DNA of 64,000 nt from Catellatospora citrea (GTDB taxonomy: Bacteria > Actinomycetota > Actinomycetes > Mycobacteriales > Micromonosporaceae): the NCBI RefSeq assembly GCF_003610235.1, contig NZ_RAPR01000001.1, positions 5,828,001 to 5,892,000 on the forward strand, read 5' to 3'. Below the pieces are notes generated by a model that was given only the letters and a program-made list of their open reading frames with translations, made no database searches and was not told the DNA's origin. The position numbers were made by a program, and so were the translations under genes. Within the stretch, counting starts at the first letter, position 1; every line of letters starts with the position of its first letter. Of the stretch, positions 17,389 through 25,790 are shown in pieces.

Positions 17389-18120
17389 CTAGTCCTCGTC
17401 CGCGGAGTCTTTGACCTGGTCGGGAGCGGGAGCGGTGCCGCCCAGGTGGGCGGGCAGCCACCAGGAGTCCTCGGGTCCCTGGGGTTTGTCCGGATACTCC
17501 TGCTGTGCCCGATCGAGAAGTTCCTGCATACGGCGATGCAACTCGGCTGTGACGATGTCGGACTTGTCCCGCTTGCTGGGATGCATCGGCTCGCCGACCA
17601 GGATCGTCACCGCCACATGCCGCTGCGTCAGCTTGCGCGGGCGGCCCTTCGTCCACAGCCGCTGCGGGCCCCACAGGGCCATCGGGATCAGTGGCACTCC
17701 GGCCGCCGCGGCCATCCGCCCGGACCCGCCCTTGAGCTCCTTCACCGTGAACGACTGGCTGATCGTCGCCTCGGGGAAGACACCGATGACCTCGCCCTGC
17801 TTGAGCGCCTCCAGGGCTGCCTTGTACGACGACAGCCCCGCCTCGCGGTCCACCGGGATGTGATGCATTCCACGCATCAGCGGACCGGCGACGCGGTTGG
17901 CGAAGATCTCCTGCTTCGCCATGAACCGCACCAGGCGCCTGGCCGGCTGTGCCGCGAACCCGCACAGGATGAAGTCCAGGTAGCTGATGTGGTTGCAGGC
18001 GATGACCGCGCCCCCGGTGGTGGGCACGTGCTCGGCCCCCTGCACGTCGATACGCAGGTCAAGAACGCGGAATGCGGTCTTCGCGAGGGCGATCACGGGC
18101 GGGTATACGCGGTCCGACAT
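17389..18120 (-). CDS. 1-acyl-sn-glycerol-3-phosphate acyltransferase (PlsC family)
   Basis: The 243-residue protein has the acyltransferase motif I NHISYLD (H44, D49), motif II around RFMAKQEIF, and motif III FPEAT at 115-119, where most homologues read FPEGT. It transfers an acyl chain to lysophosphatidate or a related lipid at the cytoplasmic membrane. The gene overlaps the 3' end of the MFS gene by 62 bp. It has its own apparent leaderless promoter (TACTGT, complement of 18127-18132, six bases before the ATG), so it may be transcribed independently. The desaturase downstream suggests shared membrane-lipid work. Confidence 0.87.
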   Translation of the reverse strand: MSDRVYPPVIALAKTAFRVLDLRIDVQGAEHVPTTGGAVIACNHISYLDFILCGFAAQPARRLVRFMAKQEIFANRVAGPLMRGMHHIPVDREAGLSSYKAALEALKQGEVIGVFPEATISQSFTVKELKGGSGRMAAAAGVPLIPMALWGPQRLWTKGRPRKLTQRHVAVTILVGEPMHPSKRDKSDIVTAELHRRMQELLDRAQQEYPDKPQGPEDSWWLPAHLGGTAPAPDQVKDSADED

Positions 18121-19414
18121 GGCGTAACAGTAGAGCCCGTGCCGGGACGTCCCGACGGCGCGGCAGCCCCCACACCGTCAGCGCCGCCACCCCGAGCAGC
18201 AACCCGGACCCCGCGAACGCGGGTCCCGGCCCGTACGCCGCAGCCAGCGCCCCCAGCGCGACGGAGCCCGCGGCCGCGCCGAGCTGCAGCAGCAGCGACT
18301 GCACCGACAGCACGGTGGCCCGCTCCGCCGCCTCGACCCGGTCGTGCAGCAGCCGCCCGATCGGCGCCACCGCCGCCCCCAACCCCAAGAACATCAGCAG
18401 GTACGCCGCACCGGCCGCGACCACCCCGAGCCACCTCGAGAGCGTGGCCGTGCCCGCGAGCCCGCCCAGCGCCAGCGCCGCCAGCACCGTGCCCGCGCAG
18501 GCGGCCCGCCCCGGCGAGCCGAGCCACCTCGTCAGCGGCACCCCGAGCGCGCTGCCCGCCGCGTCCGCCGCGAAGCCGATCGCCGCGACGAGCGCGTACG
18601 CCAGCACCCCTCGCCCCGCCCCGCCGGACAGCACCGCCATCCAGGCCGGGGTCAGCAGCTCGATCACCGCCAGCCCAGTGCCCGTCGCCGCGGCGACCAG
18701 CAGCACCCGCACCAGCACATGGTCCCGCCCGGCCAGCCGCAGCCCGGTCGCCACGGTCGCCGGCACCCCGCGCAGCACCGCCCCGAACCCCGGCCGCGGC
18801 CCCCGCGCCTCCGGCATCGCGAACACGACGACCAGCAGCAGGATCAGTTCGAACACCGCCGCGAGCAGCACCGGCACGGCCAACCCGCCGAACAGGTCCG
18901 CCGCGGAGCCTGGCGAGGGCGTGCCAGGCCACAGGAAGGGGATGACCCCACCCGCGAGTACGCCGATGCCGAGCGCAGCCGAGGCGGCCATGCCGCCACG
19001 GGCCAGGCCCGGACCGAGGTCGGCGTCGCGCCCCTGTGCCGCGTGGACCGCGTCGACGTACCAGGCTTCGGCCGGTCCCGACGACAGCGCGCGGGCCACC
19101 CCGCGCAGCACCGCCGAGGCCACCAGCAGCCACACCGCCCCGGTCAGCCCGAGCAGGGCCAGCCCGGCCAGGCCCGCGACCGCGGACGCGGCGAGCACCG
19201 GCCGGCGGCCGAGCACATCGGACAGCCCCCCGGTCGGCAGCTCCAGCACCACGACGGCGACCGAGTACACCGCCCCGATCGCCGCGATCGTGCCCAGGCT
19301 GAGCCCGCGGTCGAGCAGCAGCAGCACCAGGGGAGCGGTGTAGAGCCCGGCGGGCAGCCAGGTCAGGAACGTGATCAGCACATAGCGGCGGCGTGCCGCG
19401 TCCGCCGTGATCAC
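18059..19414 (-). CDS. MFS transporter (multidrug-type exporter)
   Basis: The 451-residue protein has twelve hydrophobic segments and the MFS loop motif GGLSDVLGRRPVL near residue 60. A second, cytoplasmic-loop-like motif lies near the middle, and the Arg-rich tail is about 30 residues long. The start is GTG at 19414, overlapping the stop of the upstream HTH gene as GTGA, so the two are co-transcribed and translationally coupled. That pairing suggests an exporter whose level is set by the repressor. The substrate is unknown. Confidence 0.85.
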   Translation of the reverse strand: MITADAARRRYVLITFLTWLPAGLYTAPLVLLLLDRGLSLGTIAAIGAVYSVAVVVLELPTGGLSDVLGRRPVLAASAVAGLAGLALLGLTGAVWLLVASAVLRGVARALSSGPAEAWYVDAVHAAQGRDADLGPGLARGGMAASAALGIGVLAGGVIPFLWPGTPSPGSAADLFGGLAVPVLLAAVFELILLLVVVFAMPEARGPRPGFGAVLRGVPATVATGLRLAGRDHVLVRVLLVAAATGTGLAVIELLTPAWMAVLSGGAGRGVLAYALVAAIGFAADAAGSALGVPLTRWLGSPGRAACAGTVLAALALGGLAGTATLSRWLGVVAAGAAYLLMFLGLGAAVAPIGRLLHDRVEAAERATVLSVQSLLLQLGAAAGSVALGALAAAYGPGPAFAGSGLLLGVAALTVWGLPRRRDVPARALLLRHVGPRIPARDRPREDRIPRS

Positions 19415-19983
19415 GACGCGTCCCTCGGCAGGCCCGCCACGATGATGCTGACCGGGCGCGCGGCCGGGTCGGCGGCGTCCTGGGCGGCCAGCTCGTCGAC
19501 GTGCGCGTAGAAGCGCGCCCAGAGCGTGTTCACGGACTCGGGTGTGAGCCGGACCAGCAGGTCGCCGATGCCGGACGCGTCGACCCACGCGGCGGGCAGC
19601 GAGCCCAGCGCCGCCTCGTACGCCTCGATGTCCCGGATCAGGATGTCGACCTGCTGGCGGCGCATGATCGCGGACGCCTCGCGGCCCTCCGCGGTGGCGG
19701 CCATGTCGACGGCGCTCCACTCGTTGACCCGGTGCACGGCCTGCCACCGCCGGGCACGCGGGTGGCCCGGGTCCCCGGCCTCTGCGATGAACCCCGCCTG
19801 CGCGAGTTTGCGCAGGTGGTAACTGGTCGACCCGGTGTCCGTGGCGAACCTGCGCGCCAGCTCGGTGGCCGTCGCGGGCCCGTGCTCGCGCAGCGCCCCG
19901 AGCAGCCGCGCCCGCAGCGGATGCGCCAGCGCCTTGAACTCCTCGACCTCGCCGACCCGGCGTACGCCCTCACCCTGACTCAT
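19411..19983 (-). CDS. ArsR-type winged-helix transcriptional regulator
   Basis: The 190-residue protein has an N-terminal winged HTH (EEFKALAHPLRARLLGAL ... GSTSYHLRKLAQAGFI, residues about 8-90) like ArsR/HTH_20 proteins. A C-terminal helical domain without obvious metal-binding cysteines follows. It overlaps the MFS exporter gene by 4 bp. I chose ATG 19983 because TTGCAA-N17-TAGCGT ends seven bases before it, a leaderless start; ATG 20001 lies inside that promoter. A CAGAATT/AATTCTG inverted repeat overlaps the -35, indicating autorepression. Confidence 0.85.
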   Translation of the reverse strand: MSQGEGVRRVGEVEEFKALAHPLRARLLGALREHGPATATELARRFATDTGSTSYHLRKLAQAGFIAEAGDPGHPRARRWQAVHRVNEWSAVDMAATAEGREASAIMRRQQVDILIRDIEAYEAALGSLPAAWVDASGIGDLLVRLTPESVNTLWARFYAHVDELAAQDAADPAARPVSIIVAGLPRDAS

Positions 19984-19990
19984 GTCCGGC

Positions 19991-20030
19991 ACGCTATCCA
20001 TACAGAATTCTCTTTGCAAACAAAATTCTG
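19991..20030 (-). promoter_or_regulatory. Promoter and operator of the HTH-MFS operon
   Basis: On the minus strand, TTGCAA (20014-20019) and TAGCGT (19991-19996) are spaced 17 bases, ending seven bases before ATG 19983. The inverted repeat CAGAATT (20003-20009) and AATTCTG (20024-20030), 14 bases apart, flanks the -35 element, placing a bound repressor over the promoter. Confidence 0.7.
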
Positions 20031-20106
20031 CAAGGCCTGGGCCGGTGCGGGGCGTGGGACGGCGCGATACGGTGGCTGCGGCACGGTGAGAACAGGGGAG
20101 GTGGAC

Positions 20107-20640
20107 GTGGCTGTTGTGGTCGCGATCAGCGGCTCGCCGTCACCGACCTCGCGCACCGCGCGCGTGCTGGCCAACGTGACCGGCGCGCTCGACGCCGAGA
20201 TCCACACCATCGCCGTGCGTGACCTGCCCGCCGACGTGCTCCTCGGCTGTGACCCGTCGCATCCGGTGATCCTCGACATCGCCGAGCGCCTCCAGGCCGC
20301 CGACGGCGTGATCGTCGCGACGCCGGTCTACAAGGCCGCCTACAGCGGCATCCTCAAGGCGCTGCTCGACCTGCTGCCGCAGTACGCCCTCGCGGGCAAG
20401 ACGGTGCTGCCCCTGGCCACCGGCGGCACCGTCGCGCACGTGCTGGCCATCGACTACGCGCTGCGGCCCGTGCTCACCACCATGGGCGCGACCCACGTGC
20501 TGCCCGGCTACTTCGTGCACGACCAGCTGATCAGCGACGCCCCCGACGGCGACATCGTCATCGCCGAACCGGCCCGCACCCTGCTAGACGGCGTCGTCGC
20601 CGCCTTCGCCGCGGCGCTGACCTCGAAGGTCACCGCCTGA
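20107..20640 (+). CDS. NADPH-dependent FMN reductase (SsuE-like)
   Basis: The 177-residue flavodoxin-fold protein has the phosphate-binding loop SGSPSPTSRT at 7-16 and the ATPVYKAAYSGILKALLDLLPQ block typical of SsuE-type NAD(P)H:FMN reductases. These supply reduced flavin to partner monooxygenases; no sulfonate monooxygenase is next door, so the partner is unknown. GTG at 20107 is chosen because GGGGAG ends six bases before it; the GTG at 20101 abuts the ribosome site. It is divergent from the HTH-MFS operon. Confidence 0.83.
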   Translation: MAVVVAISGSPSPTSRTARVLANVTGALDAEIHTIAVRDLPADVLLGCDPSHPVILDIAERLQAADGVIVATPVYKAAYSGILKALLDLLPQYALAGKTVLPLATGGTVAHVLAIDYALRPVLTTMGATHVLPGYFVHDQLISDAPDGDIVIAEPARTLLDGVVAAFAAALTSKVTA

Positions 20641-20709
20641 CCGCTGCGCCGCCCGCCGCGCGTGCAAACCCGGTCGACCGGAGCGGGCCGACGATGGATC
20701 ATCCAGGGC

Positions 20710-21282
20710 ATGACAGTGCCGACACGACAGATCCGGGCGCTGCACGACGACAAGACGATCACCGTCTACCAGGCGTACCGGCCGGAGATCGGCGAGGCCG
20801 CGGCCGCGCTGGGACGTTTCCCGGACTGGTACCGCCGCGATCGGATGACCTGGATCAAGCCGTCCTTCCTGTGGATGATGTACCGCTGCGGCTGGGCCAC
20901 GAAGGAAGGCCAGGAGCGGGTGCTGGCGATCCGCCTGCGCCGGGCCGGGTTCGACGGCGCGGTGCGCCAGGCCGTGCCGAGCCACCACGACCGTGACGTG
21001 TACGCCGACCAGGCGCAGTGGCGGCGAGCGTTGAAGCGTTCCCCGGTGCGGGTGCAGTGGGACCCCGAACGCGACCTGCACCTGCGGCCGCTGGCGCACC
21101 GCGCGATCCAGGTCGGGCTGTCCGGGACCGCGGTCGACGGCTATGTCGACGACTGGACCGTCGGCATCGCCGACGTGACCGCGCTCGCCCACGAGATCCA
21201 TGCGCTCGTCATCGCCCGTGACCTGGACGGTGCACGACGCCGGCTGCCCGACGAGCAGCCGTACGCCCTCGGGGAGTCGTAG
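20710..21282 (+). CDS. DUF4291 family protein
   Basis: The 190-residue protein matches the DUF4291 pattern: RQIRALHDDKTITVYQAY at the start, FLWMMYRCGWATK, and the RVQWDPERDLHLRPL and RAIQVGLSG blocks. The biochemical role of the family is not established. A GATCAT -10-like hexamer ends seven bases before the ATG, which fits leaderless transcription. It follows the flavin reductase by 69 bases but with its own apparent promoter. Confidence 0.8.
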   Translation: MTVPTRQIRALHDDKTITVYQAYRPEIGEAAAALGRFPDWYRRDRMTWIKPSFLWMMYRCGWATKEGQERVLAIRLRRAGFDGAVRQAVPSHHDRDVYADQAQWRRALKRSPVRVQWDPERDLHLRPLAHRAIQVGLSGTAVDGYVDDWTVGIADVTALAHEIHALVIARDLDGARRRLPDEQPYALGES

Positions 21283-21320
21283 GCCCGACGCGGGTTGATC
21301 CCCGGTCCTACCGTGGGCCC

Positions 21321-21596
21321 ATGTCGCCATCTCTCGGGGTGCTGGCGGTCCTGGTCAACGCGGCCGTGGCGGCCGCCGCGCTGCTGCTGTGGCGGCGCGG
21401 GCGGCGGCCGGGGGTGACCGCGGCGCAGCGGCTCGCCGCGGCCCGGCGGGCCACGCGCGGCCTGCGCCGGGAGTCGTCGTCGCGTCGCCCGGACCGCGGC
21501 CACTTCCAGGACGGGGACCGGCCCGGCGACCGTCACAGCGCCGCGATCCTGGAGAACTCCGCCTACGGGGACGCCGCGGGCGGCAGCGGCCTCTAG
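21321..21596 (+). CDS. Small single-pass membrane protein, unknown function
   Basis: The 91-residue protein has one N-terminal membrane helix (about 5-23) followed by an Arg-rich cytoplasmic segment and an acidic, Ser/Gly-rich tail. I do not recognise a family. A TACCGT hexamer at 21309-21314 ends six bases before the ATG, matching the leaderless pattern seen elsewhere here and supporting expression. Its stop overlaps the stop of the converging MerR gene by four bases. Confidence 0.55.
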   Translation: MSPSLGVLAVLVNAAVAAAALLLWRRGRRPGVTAAQRLAAARRATRGLRRESSSRRPDRGHFQDGDRPGDRHSAAILENSAYGDAAGGSGL

Positions 21597-22309
21597 CCCC
21601 GGATGAGCTGGGCGAGTCGGTCCCAGGCCGGGGATGTGGCCCCGGGCTGGGACTGTTCGGCCAACCGGGCGATCGCTGGCGCGGGCGCCGGGCCCTCCGA
21701 CCGGCTGTGGTGGGTGGTGAACCAGTCCCGGGTGCGGTCGGCCAGCGCCGGCAGGCGGGGGTCGTCGGGCTGCCAGTCGTAGGCGGCGTCGTGGTCGAGA
21801 TAGAGGACGCGGAACTCGGGGTCGGCGATCAGCTCGCGCTTCTCCTGCAGCCACGTCGCGGCGTGGGTGGGCGAGGCGGTGCGCATGAGGATCCAGCCGT
21901 CGCGTTCCAGGCGGACCTGTCGTTCGCTGACGCCGAGGACTCGCAGGCTGTCGAGGAAGCCGGCGACGTCGGGGGAGAGGAAGAGCTGGTCCCCGCCGCG
22001 TAGCTGGGCAAGCCGCCCGCGGGTCCGCCGCAGGTGTGTGATGCGGTCGCGCAGGTCCTGGTCGATCTCGGCGATGGCCGCTGCGAGGGTGTCCGGGTCG
22101 GCTTCGAGCAGGTCCCTGACCCGGGCCAGCGGCACGCCCGCGTCGGCCAGGGTCTTGATCTTGACGAGGTCGATGGCGTGCTGGGCGGTGTAGCGCCGGT
22201 AGCCGGAGGAGTCGCGGTCGGGCTCGGCGAGCAGGCCGCGTTCGTGGTAGTGGCGGACGGCCTTCATGGTCACCCCGGCGAAGTCCGCGAGCTTGCCAAT
22301 AGTGATCAT
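21593..22309 (-). CDS. MerR-family transcriptional regulator (TipA-like)
   Basis: The 238-residue protein has an N-terminal MerR winged HTH (MITIGKLADFAGVTMKAVRHYHERGLL), a dimerisation coiled coil to about 115, and a C-terminal domain of about 120 residues that could bind a small ligand. It lies 44 bp downstream of the serine hydrolase gene in the same direction, and that gene has a MerR-type long-spacer operator, so the regulator probably controls the pair. ATG 22309 is nine bases from GGAAGG; the ATG at 22318 abuts it. Confidence 0.85.
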   Translation of the reverse strand: MITIGKLADFAGVTMKAVRHYHERGLLAEPDRDSSGYRRYTAQHAIDLVKIKTLADAGVPLARVRDLLEADPDTLAAAIAEIDQDLRDRITHLRRTRGRLAQLRGGDQLFLSPDVAGFLDSLRVLGVSERQVRLERDGWILMRTASPTHAATWLQEKRELIADPEFRVLYLDHDAAYDWQPDDPRLPALADRTRDWFTTHHSRSEGPAPAPAIARLAEQSQPGATSPAWDRLAQLIRG

Positions 22310-22353
22310 GCCGGCCATCCTTCCATCCGGTCGGTCAGGTCATCCGGTGACGG

Positions 22354-23775
22354 TCAGGCGCGGCGGGTCAGGCGGCCGCCGCCGTTGCGGAAGCGGGCCC
22401 GGCCGTCCTGGACGTCGTGGTAGGAGACGAGCAGCAGGCGGAGGTAGCCGTCGAACGCCTCCAGGGGGTAGCCGGCAGGGGCGAACAGGCCGGGGCGGAT
22501 CGGGATCAGGCGTTGCGGCGGGCCGGAGGTCGCGCCGCCGGCGAACTCGGTGAAGATCCGCTCCTGGGACTCGTCGTGCGGCTCATAGGTGACCTGCTCC
22601 TCGAGCTGGCCGTCCACGATGGTCACGTCGATGCGCAGTTGGTCGGAACGGTAGACACCCGTGTACGCAGTGAGGTCGACCTCCTGCTCCACCGCGGTGA
22701 CCAGGGCGGGGATCTCGACGCCGAGGTGCTCGCGCAGCAGCCACTGCAACAGCTGATCCTGGAGCAGGATCGCGCCGGGGGTGTTGCCGAAGGCGGTGAA
22801 GACCAGGTCGTGCTCAGGTACGACGCACAGCAGCGAGACGCCGCCGGGCGAGGCGCCCGACATGGCCAGGACCGTGGTGCCGCCGAACGGGTACAGCACC
22901 CATCCCAGGCCGATCGGCGGCACGTTCGGGCTGTCCATGTCGAAGCAGACCTGCTGCATCAGCGCGGTCGACTCCGCCGACAGGACCCGCTCGCCGGTGG
23001 GCGACACGCCCCCGGCGAGGTGGGTGCGCCCGAAGGCGAGCAGGTCGGCGATGGTCCCGATCGGGGTGCCGCCGGCCGGGCCCCAGGTGTCGGGCAGCGT
23101 GAACATGGTGGTGGGCTTGGCGGCCATGGTCTCGGGATCCAGGAAGTGGCCGACCGCGGTGCTGCGCAGGATGGCCTGCTTGGCCGAGGTGCTGGAGTCG
23201 GTCATCCCCACCGGGGCGTAGATCTCGCGTTCGAGCAGGTCGTGGAACGGCGTGCCGGTGACGACCTCCAGCAGGCGGCCGGCGAGGATCATGCCGCCGT
23301 TGGAGTAGCTGAGCTGCTCGCCCGGCTCGAACAGGGTGTCGCGGCCGGCCAGCCCGGCGACGTAGGCCTGCAGGGCGTCGCGGCCGGCGGCGTCGGGGAA
23401 GTACAGGTCCGCGTCGATGCCGTTGGTGTGCCCGATCAGGTGCCGGACCAGGATCTTGTCCGCCGCGCCCGGCGTGGCCAGCGCGAATTCGGGAAGGTAT
23501 CGGACGACCGGCGCGTCCAGGGCCAGCAGGCCGAGGTCGACCTGCCGCAGGACCAGGGTGGTGGTCAGCACCTTGGTGACCGAGCCGAGCAGGAACCTCG
23601 TGTCGGCGAGCATCGGCGCGCCGGTGCCGGTGTTGGCGACGCCGTGGGCGACGACGACCTGTTCCCCGGCGTGGTGGACGCCGGCGGCGAACCCGGGGAC
23701 GTGGTTGGCCTCGCAGTAGGAGGCGATCTGCGCGCGGAGGCTGTTCTCGACGGTGTTCAGCGTGTTGTCGTTCAT
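22354..23775 (-). CDS. Beta-lactamase-family serine hydrolase (class C/AmpC-like fold)
   Basis: The 473-residue protein has the catalytic SxxK tetrad S65-V-T-K68, the YSN motif at 157-159 and a C-terminal lipocalin-like beta domain. It belongs with D-alanyl-D-alanine carboxypeptidase/esterase-type serine hydrolases rather than true beta-lactamases. No signal peptide is evident at either candidate start, so it may act in the cytoplasm. ATG 23775 is chosen because a GACGAT -10 ends seven bases before it and a MerR operator lies just upstream; ATG 23784 is the alternative. It is the first gene of an operon with merR. Confidence 0.8.
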   Translation of the reverse strand: MNDNTLNTVENSLRAQIASYCEANHVPGFAAGVHHAGEQVVVAHGVANTGTGAPMLADTRFLLGSVTKVLTTTLVLRQVDLGLLALDAPVVRYLPEFALATPGAADKILVRHLIGHTNGIDADLYFPDAAGRDALQAYVAGLAGRDTLFEPGEQLSYSNGGMILAGRLLEVVTGTPFHDLLEREIYAPVGMTDSSTSAKQAILRSTAVGHFLDPETMAAKPTTMFTLPDTWGPAGGTPIGTIADLLAFGRTHLAGGVSPTGERVLSAESTALMQQVCFDMDSPNVPPIGLGWVLYPFGGTTVLAMSGASPGGVSLLCVVPEHDLVFTAFGNTPGAILLQDQLLQWLLREHLGVEIPALVTAVEQEVDLTAYTGVYRSDQLRIDVTIVDGQLEEQVTYEPHDESQERIFTEFAGGATSGPPQRLIPIRPGLFAPAGYPLEAFDGYLRLLLVSYHDVQDGRARFRNGGGRLTRRA

Positions 23776-23790
23776 GCGGACCATCGTCGA

Positions 23791-23814
23791 ACCCTGCCCC
23801 AGGGGCAAGGTCAA
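23791..23814 (-). promoter_or_regulatory. MerR-type operator/promoter of the serine hydrolase operon
   Basis: Read on the minus strand, TTGACC (23809-23814) overlaps a dyad ACCTTGCCCC-T-GGGGCAGGGT (23791-23811, 9 of 10 positions paired), and a GACGAT hexamer follows about 20 bases after the -35. Long spacers with a central dyad are the hallmark of MerR-activated promoters, and a MerR gene is the next gene in the operon. Confidence 0.7.
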
Positions 23815-24044
23815 GCCCGGTGACCGGGGCCACCGGCGGGCGGTCCACGGCCTCCGGCAGTAAGCCTGTCGCGGCCGTCTGACGCCGGCGACGAGGATGC
23901 CCAGCCGGGCCGGTTCTGCGTGTGCCTCCGTGCGCCCGCTCAGTGGCGGCTTCCGTGGTCACCACGGATGTGGGCGGGTCGCCCGGGAGGCGAAGCTGTT
24001 ACTCAGACACAGCGATTCACGACAATCTTCTCAAGGAGTACGCC

Positions 24045-24653
24045 ATGACCTCCATCGACCACCTCATCCTCGAAGTCAGCGATCTGGCCGCCGCCGACGC
24101 GTTCTACACCGCAGCCTTCGGGCTGGGCGAGCGCGTCCGCGTGCGGGCCGGCGACGAACCGTCGACCGGATTCCGCGGCTACGCGATCTCGCTGGTCGTG
24201 CCCCAGCCATGCGACGTGGACAGCTTCTTCGGCACCGCCCTGGCCGCCGGAGCGACGACCCTCAAGCCGGCGAGCAAGAACTTCTGGGGCTACGGCGGCA
24301 CCGTCCAGGACCCGTTCGGCACCATCTGGAAGCTCGCGTCGGCGGAGAAGAAGAACTCCGGCCCCGCCACGCGACAGGTCGACGATGTGGTGCTGCTGCT
24401 CGGCGTCGACAACGTCAAGGCGACCAAGCAGTTCTACGCCGGCCGCGGCCTGCCGGTGACCAAGAGCTTCGGCAGCAAGTACGTCGAATTCGGCACCTCG
24501 ACCATCAAGATGGCGCTCTACAGCCGCAAGTTCGCCGCCAAGGACTCCGGCGTGTCACCCGAGGGCTCCGGCTCGCACCGCATCGCCGTCGGCAGCGACG
24601 CCGGAGGCTTCGTCGACCTCGACGGCTTCCGGTGGGAGTCCGCGTCCGCCTAG
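24045..24653 (+). CDS. VOC-superfamily (glyoxalase/dioxygenase-fold) protein, two-module
   Basis: The 202-residue protein contains two VOC modules: residues 1-105 (MTSIDHLILEVSDLAAADAFYTAAFGLG ... VQDPFGTIWKLAS) and a shorter second half from about 118. Proteins of this build include methyltransferase-associated and antibiotic-binding forms; no metal-ligand set is complete enough to name a reaction. AAGGAG is six bases before the ATG. Its TAG stop overlaps the stop of the converging macro-domain gene at 24650-24653. Confidence 0.8.
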   Translation: MTSIDHLILEVSDLAAADAFYTAAFGLGERVRVRAGDEPSTGFRGYAISLVVPQPCDVDSFFGTALAAGATTLKPASKNFWGYGGTVQDPFGTIWKLASAEKKNSGPATRQVDDVVLLLGVDNVKATKQFYAGRGLPVTKSFGSKYVEFGTSTIKMALYSRKFAAKDSGVSPEGSGSHRIAVGSDAGGFVDLDGFRWESASA

Positions 24654-25123
24654 TGGTCGTACACCGTGGTGGGCACGCCAGCGGCGAGCAGGGTGTTCGC
24701 GACGATCGGGCCGATGCGGTCCCACCGGCCGCCCGCCAGCCCGCAGCCGATGCGCGGCATGTGCACCGACGCGCCGAGCCGGGCCGCTTCTGCGGCCAGT
24801 GTCCTCAGGCACGCCTCGACCGCCTCGTACCGGATCGGTGGTCCCGAGCTGCCGGTCTTCGTGCCGTGCTGGGCGACCATGTTCGCGACCCAGGTGTCGG
24901 GCAGCACCTGCACCAGGCGGACCGCGCCGAGGCCGAAGTCGTTGCGGGCCCGCTCGCGGTGCCAGCGCCGGAAGTCGCGCTCCGGCTCCGGCCAGCGCCG
25001 CGAGATCGCCAGCACGAAGCCCTTGCCCCAACCGCCGGCGTCGTTGCAGACGTGCGCGATCACCTTCGGGCCTTTGGCCTGCGGGCTGGTCGCGTCGCCT
25101 TTGATGATCGTCAGCGTGGCCAT
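24650..25123 (-). CDS. Macro-domain (ADP-ribose-binding) protein
   Basis: The 157-residue protein is essentially one macro domain: an early IIKGDATSP strand, the ligand loop HVCNDAGGWGKGFV, and the second loop PRIGCGLAGGRWDRI. Macro domains bind ADP-ribose and often hydrolyse ADP-ribose from proteins or nucleic acids. It is divergent from a NADAR-domain gene with 85 bp between starts, so the two probably act in the same ADP-ribose chemistry. ATG 25123 is preferred; an in-frame ATG at 25132 would add three residues. Confidence 0.85.
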   Translation of the reverse strand: MATLTIIKGDATSPQAKGPKVIAHVCNDAGGWGKGFVLAISRRWPEPERDFRRWHRERARNDFGLGAVRLVQVLPDTWVANMVAQHGTKTGSSGPPIRYEAVEACLRTLAAEAARLGASVHMPRIGCGLAGGRWDRIGPIVANTLLAAGVPTTVYDH

Positions 25124-25208
25124 GGGTGGCATTGTGCCGCCGAGGTGTGACGCCGGACGACCGAAATCGTGACGCGCGGCGGGGCCGCGCTGCGCGACAC
25201 TGGCGGGC

Positions 25209-25790
25209 ATGTCACCTCGTAGCGTCGCCGAACTCGTCACCCTCGCCGAGCGCGGGCGGCGGGTGAAGTACCTGATGTTCTGGGGGCACCAGCCGTCCGG
25301 GGACGGGAGCATCGGCCCGAGCTGCCTGAGCCAGTGGTGGCAGGCCCCGTTCACGGTGGACGGGCTGGAGTTCGCGACCGCCGAGCACTTCATGATGTGG
25401 CGCAAGGCGACGCTGTTCGGCGACGCCGACGTCGCGGGCCGGATTCTCACGGTGGACCACCCGCAGCAGGCCAAGGGCCTGGGGCGCGAGGTCCGCGGCT
25501 TCAGCCAGGCCGTCTGGGAGCGCGAGCGGTACGCCATCGTGCTGGCCGGCAGCCTCGCGAAGTTCGGCCAGGACGAGGCACTGCGGGCATACCTGCTGTC
25601 GACGGGTGAGCGGGTGCTCGTGGAGGCGAGCCCGGTCGACGCGATCTGGGGCATCGGCCTGTCGGCCCGCGACGGCGACGCCTGGTATCCGCAGCGCTGG
25701 CGGGGCCTGAACCTGCTCGGCTTCGCGCTGATGGAGGCCCGCGCGCAGCTCGCGTCCGGCGTATCCTCGCCCGATGTGCGTCTCGGCTGA
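25209..25790 (+). CDS. NADAR (YbiA-like) domain protein
   Basis: The 193-residue protein matches the NADAR/YbiA family: FWGHQP near 24, the FTVDGLEFATAEHFMMWRKA block, and DAIWGIGLSARD with WRGLNLLGFALME at the end. NADAR proteins act on ADP-ribosylated or N-glycosidic riboside substrates, and some reverse guanine ADP-ribosylation or clear toxic riboflavin intermediates. The macro-domain gene is divergent from it, and an unrecognised gene overlaps its 3' end by 17 bp. A GACACT hexamer ends seven bases before the ATG, suggesting leaderless transcription. Confidence 0.85.
   Translation: MSPRSVAELVTLAERGRRVKYLMFWGHQPSGDGSIGPSCLSQWWQAPFTVDGLEFATAEHFMMWRKATLFGDADVAGRILTVDHPQQAKGLGREVRGFSQAVWERERYAIVLAGSLAKFGQDEALRAYLLSTGERVLVEASPVDAIWGIGLSARDGDAWYPQRWRGLNLLGFALMEARAQLASGVSSPDVRLG

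Noticed and set aside
22354..23775. True class C beta-lactamase
   Set aside because: SxxK and YSN are present, but there is no signal peptide and a C-terminal lipocalin-like domain typical of general serine hydrolases is visible.
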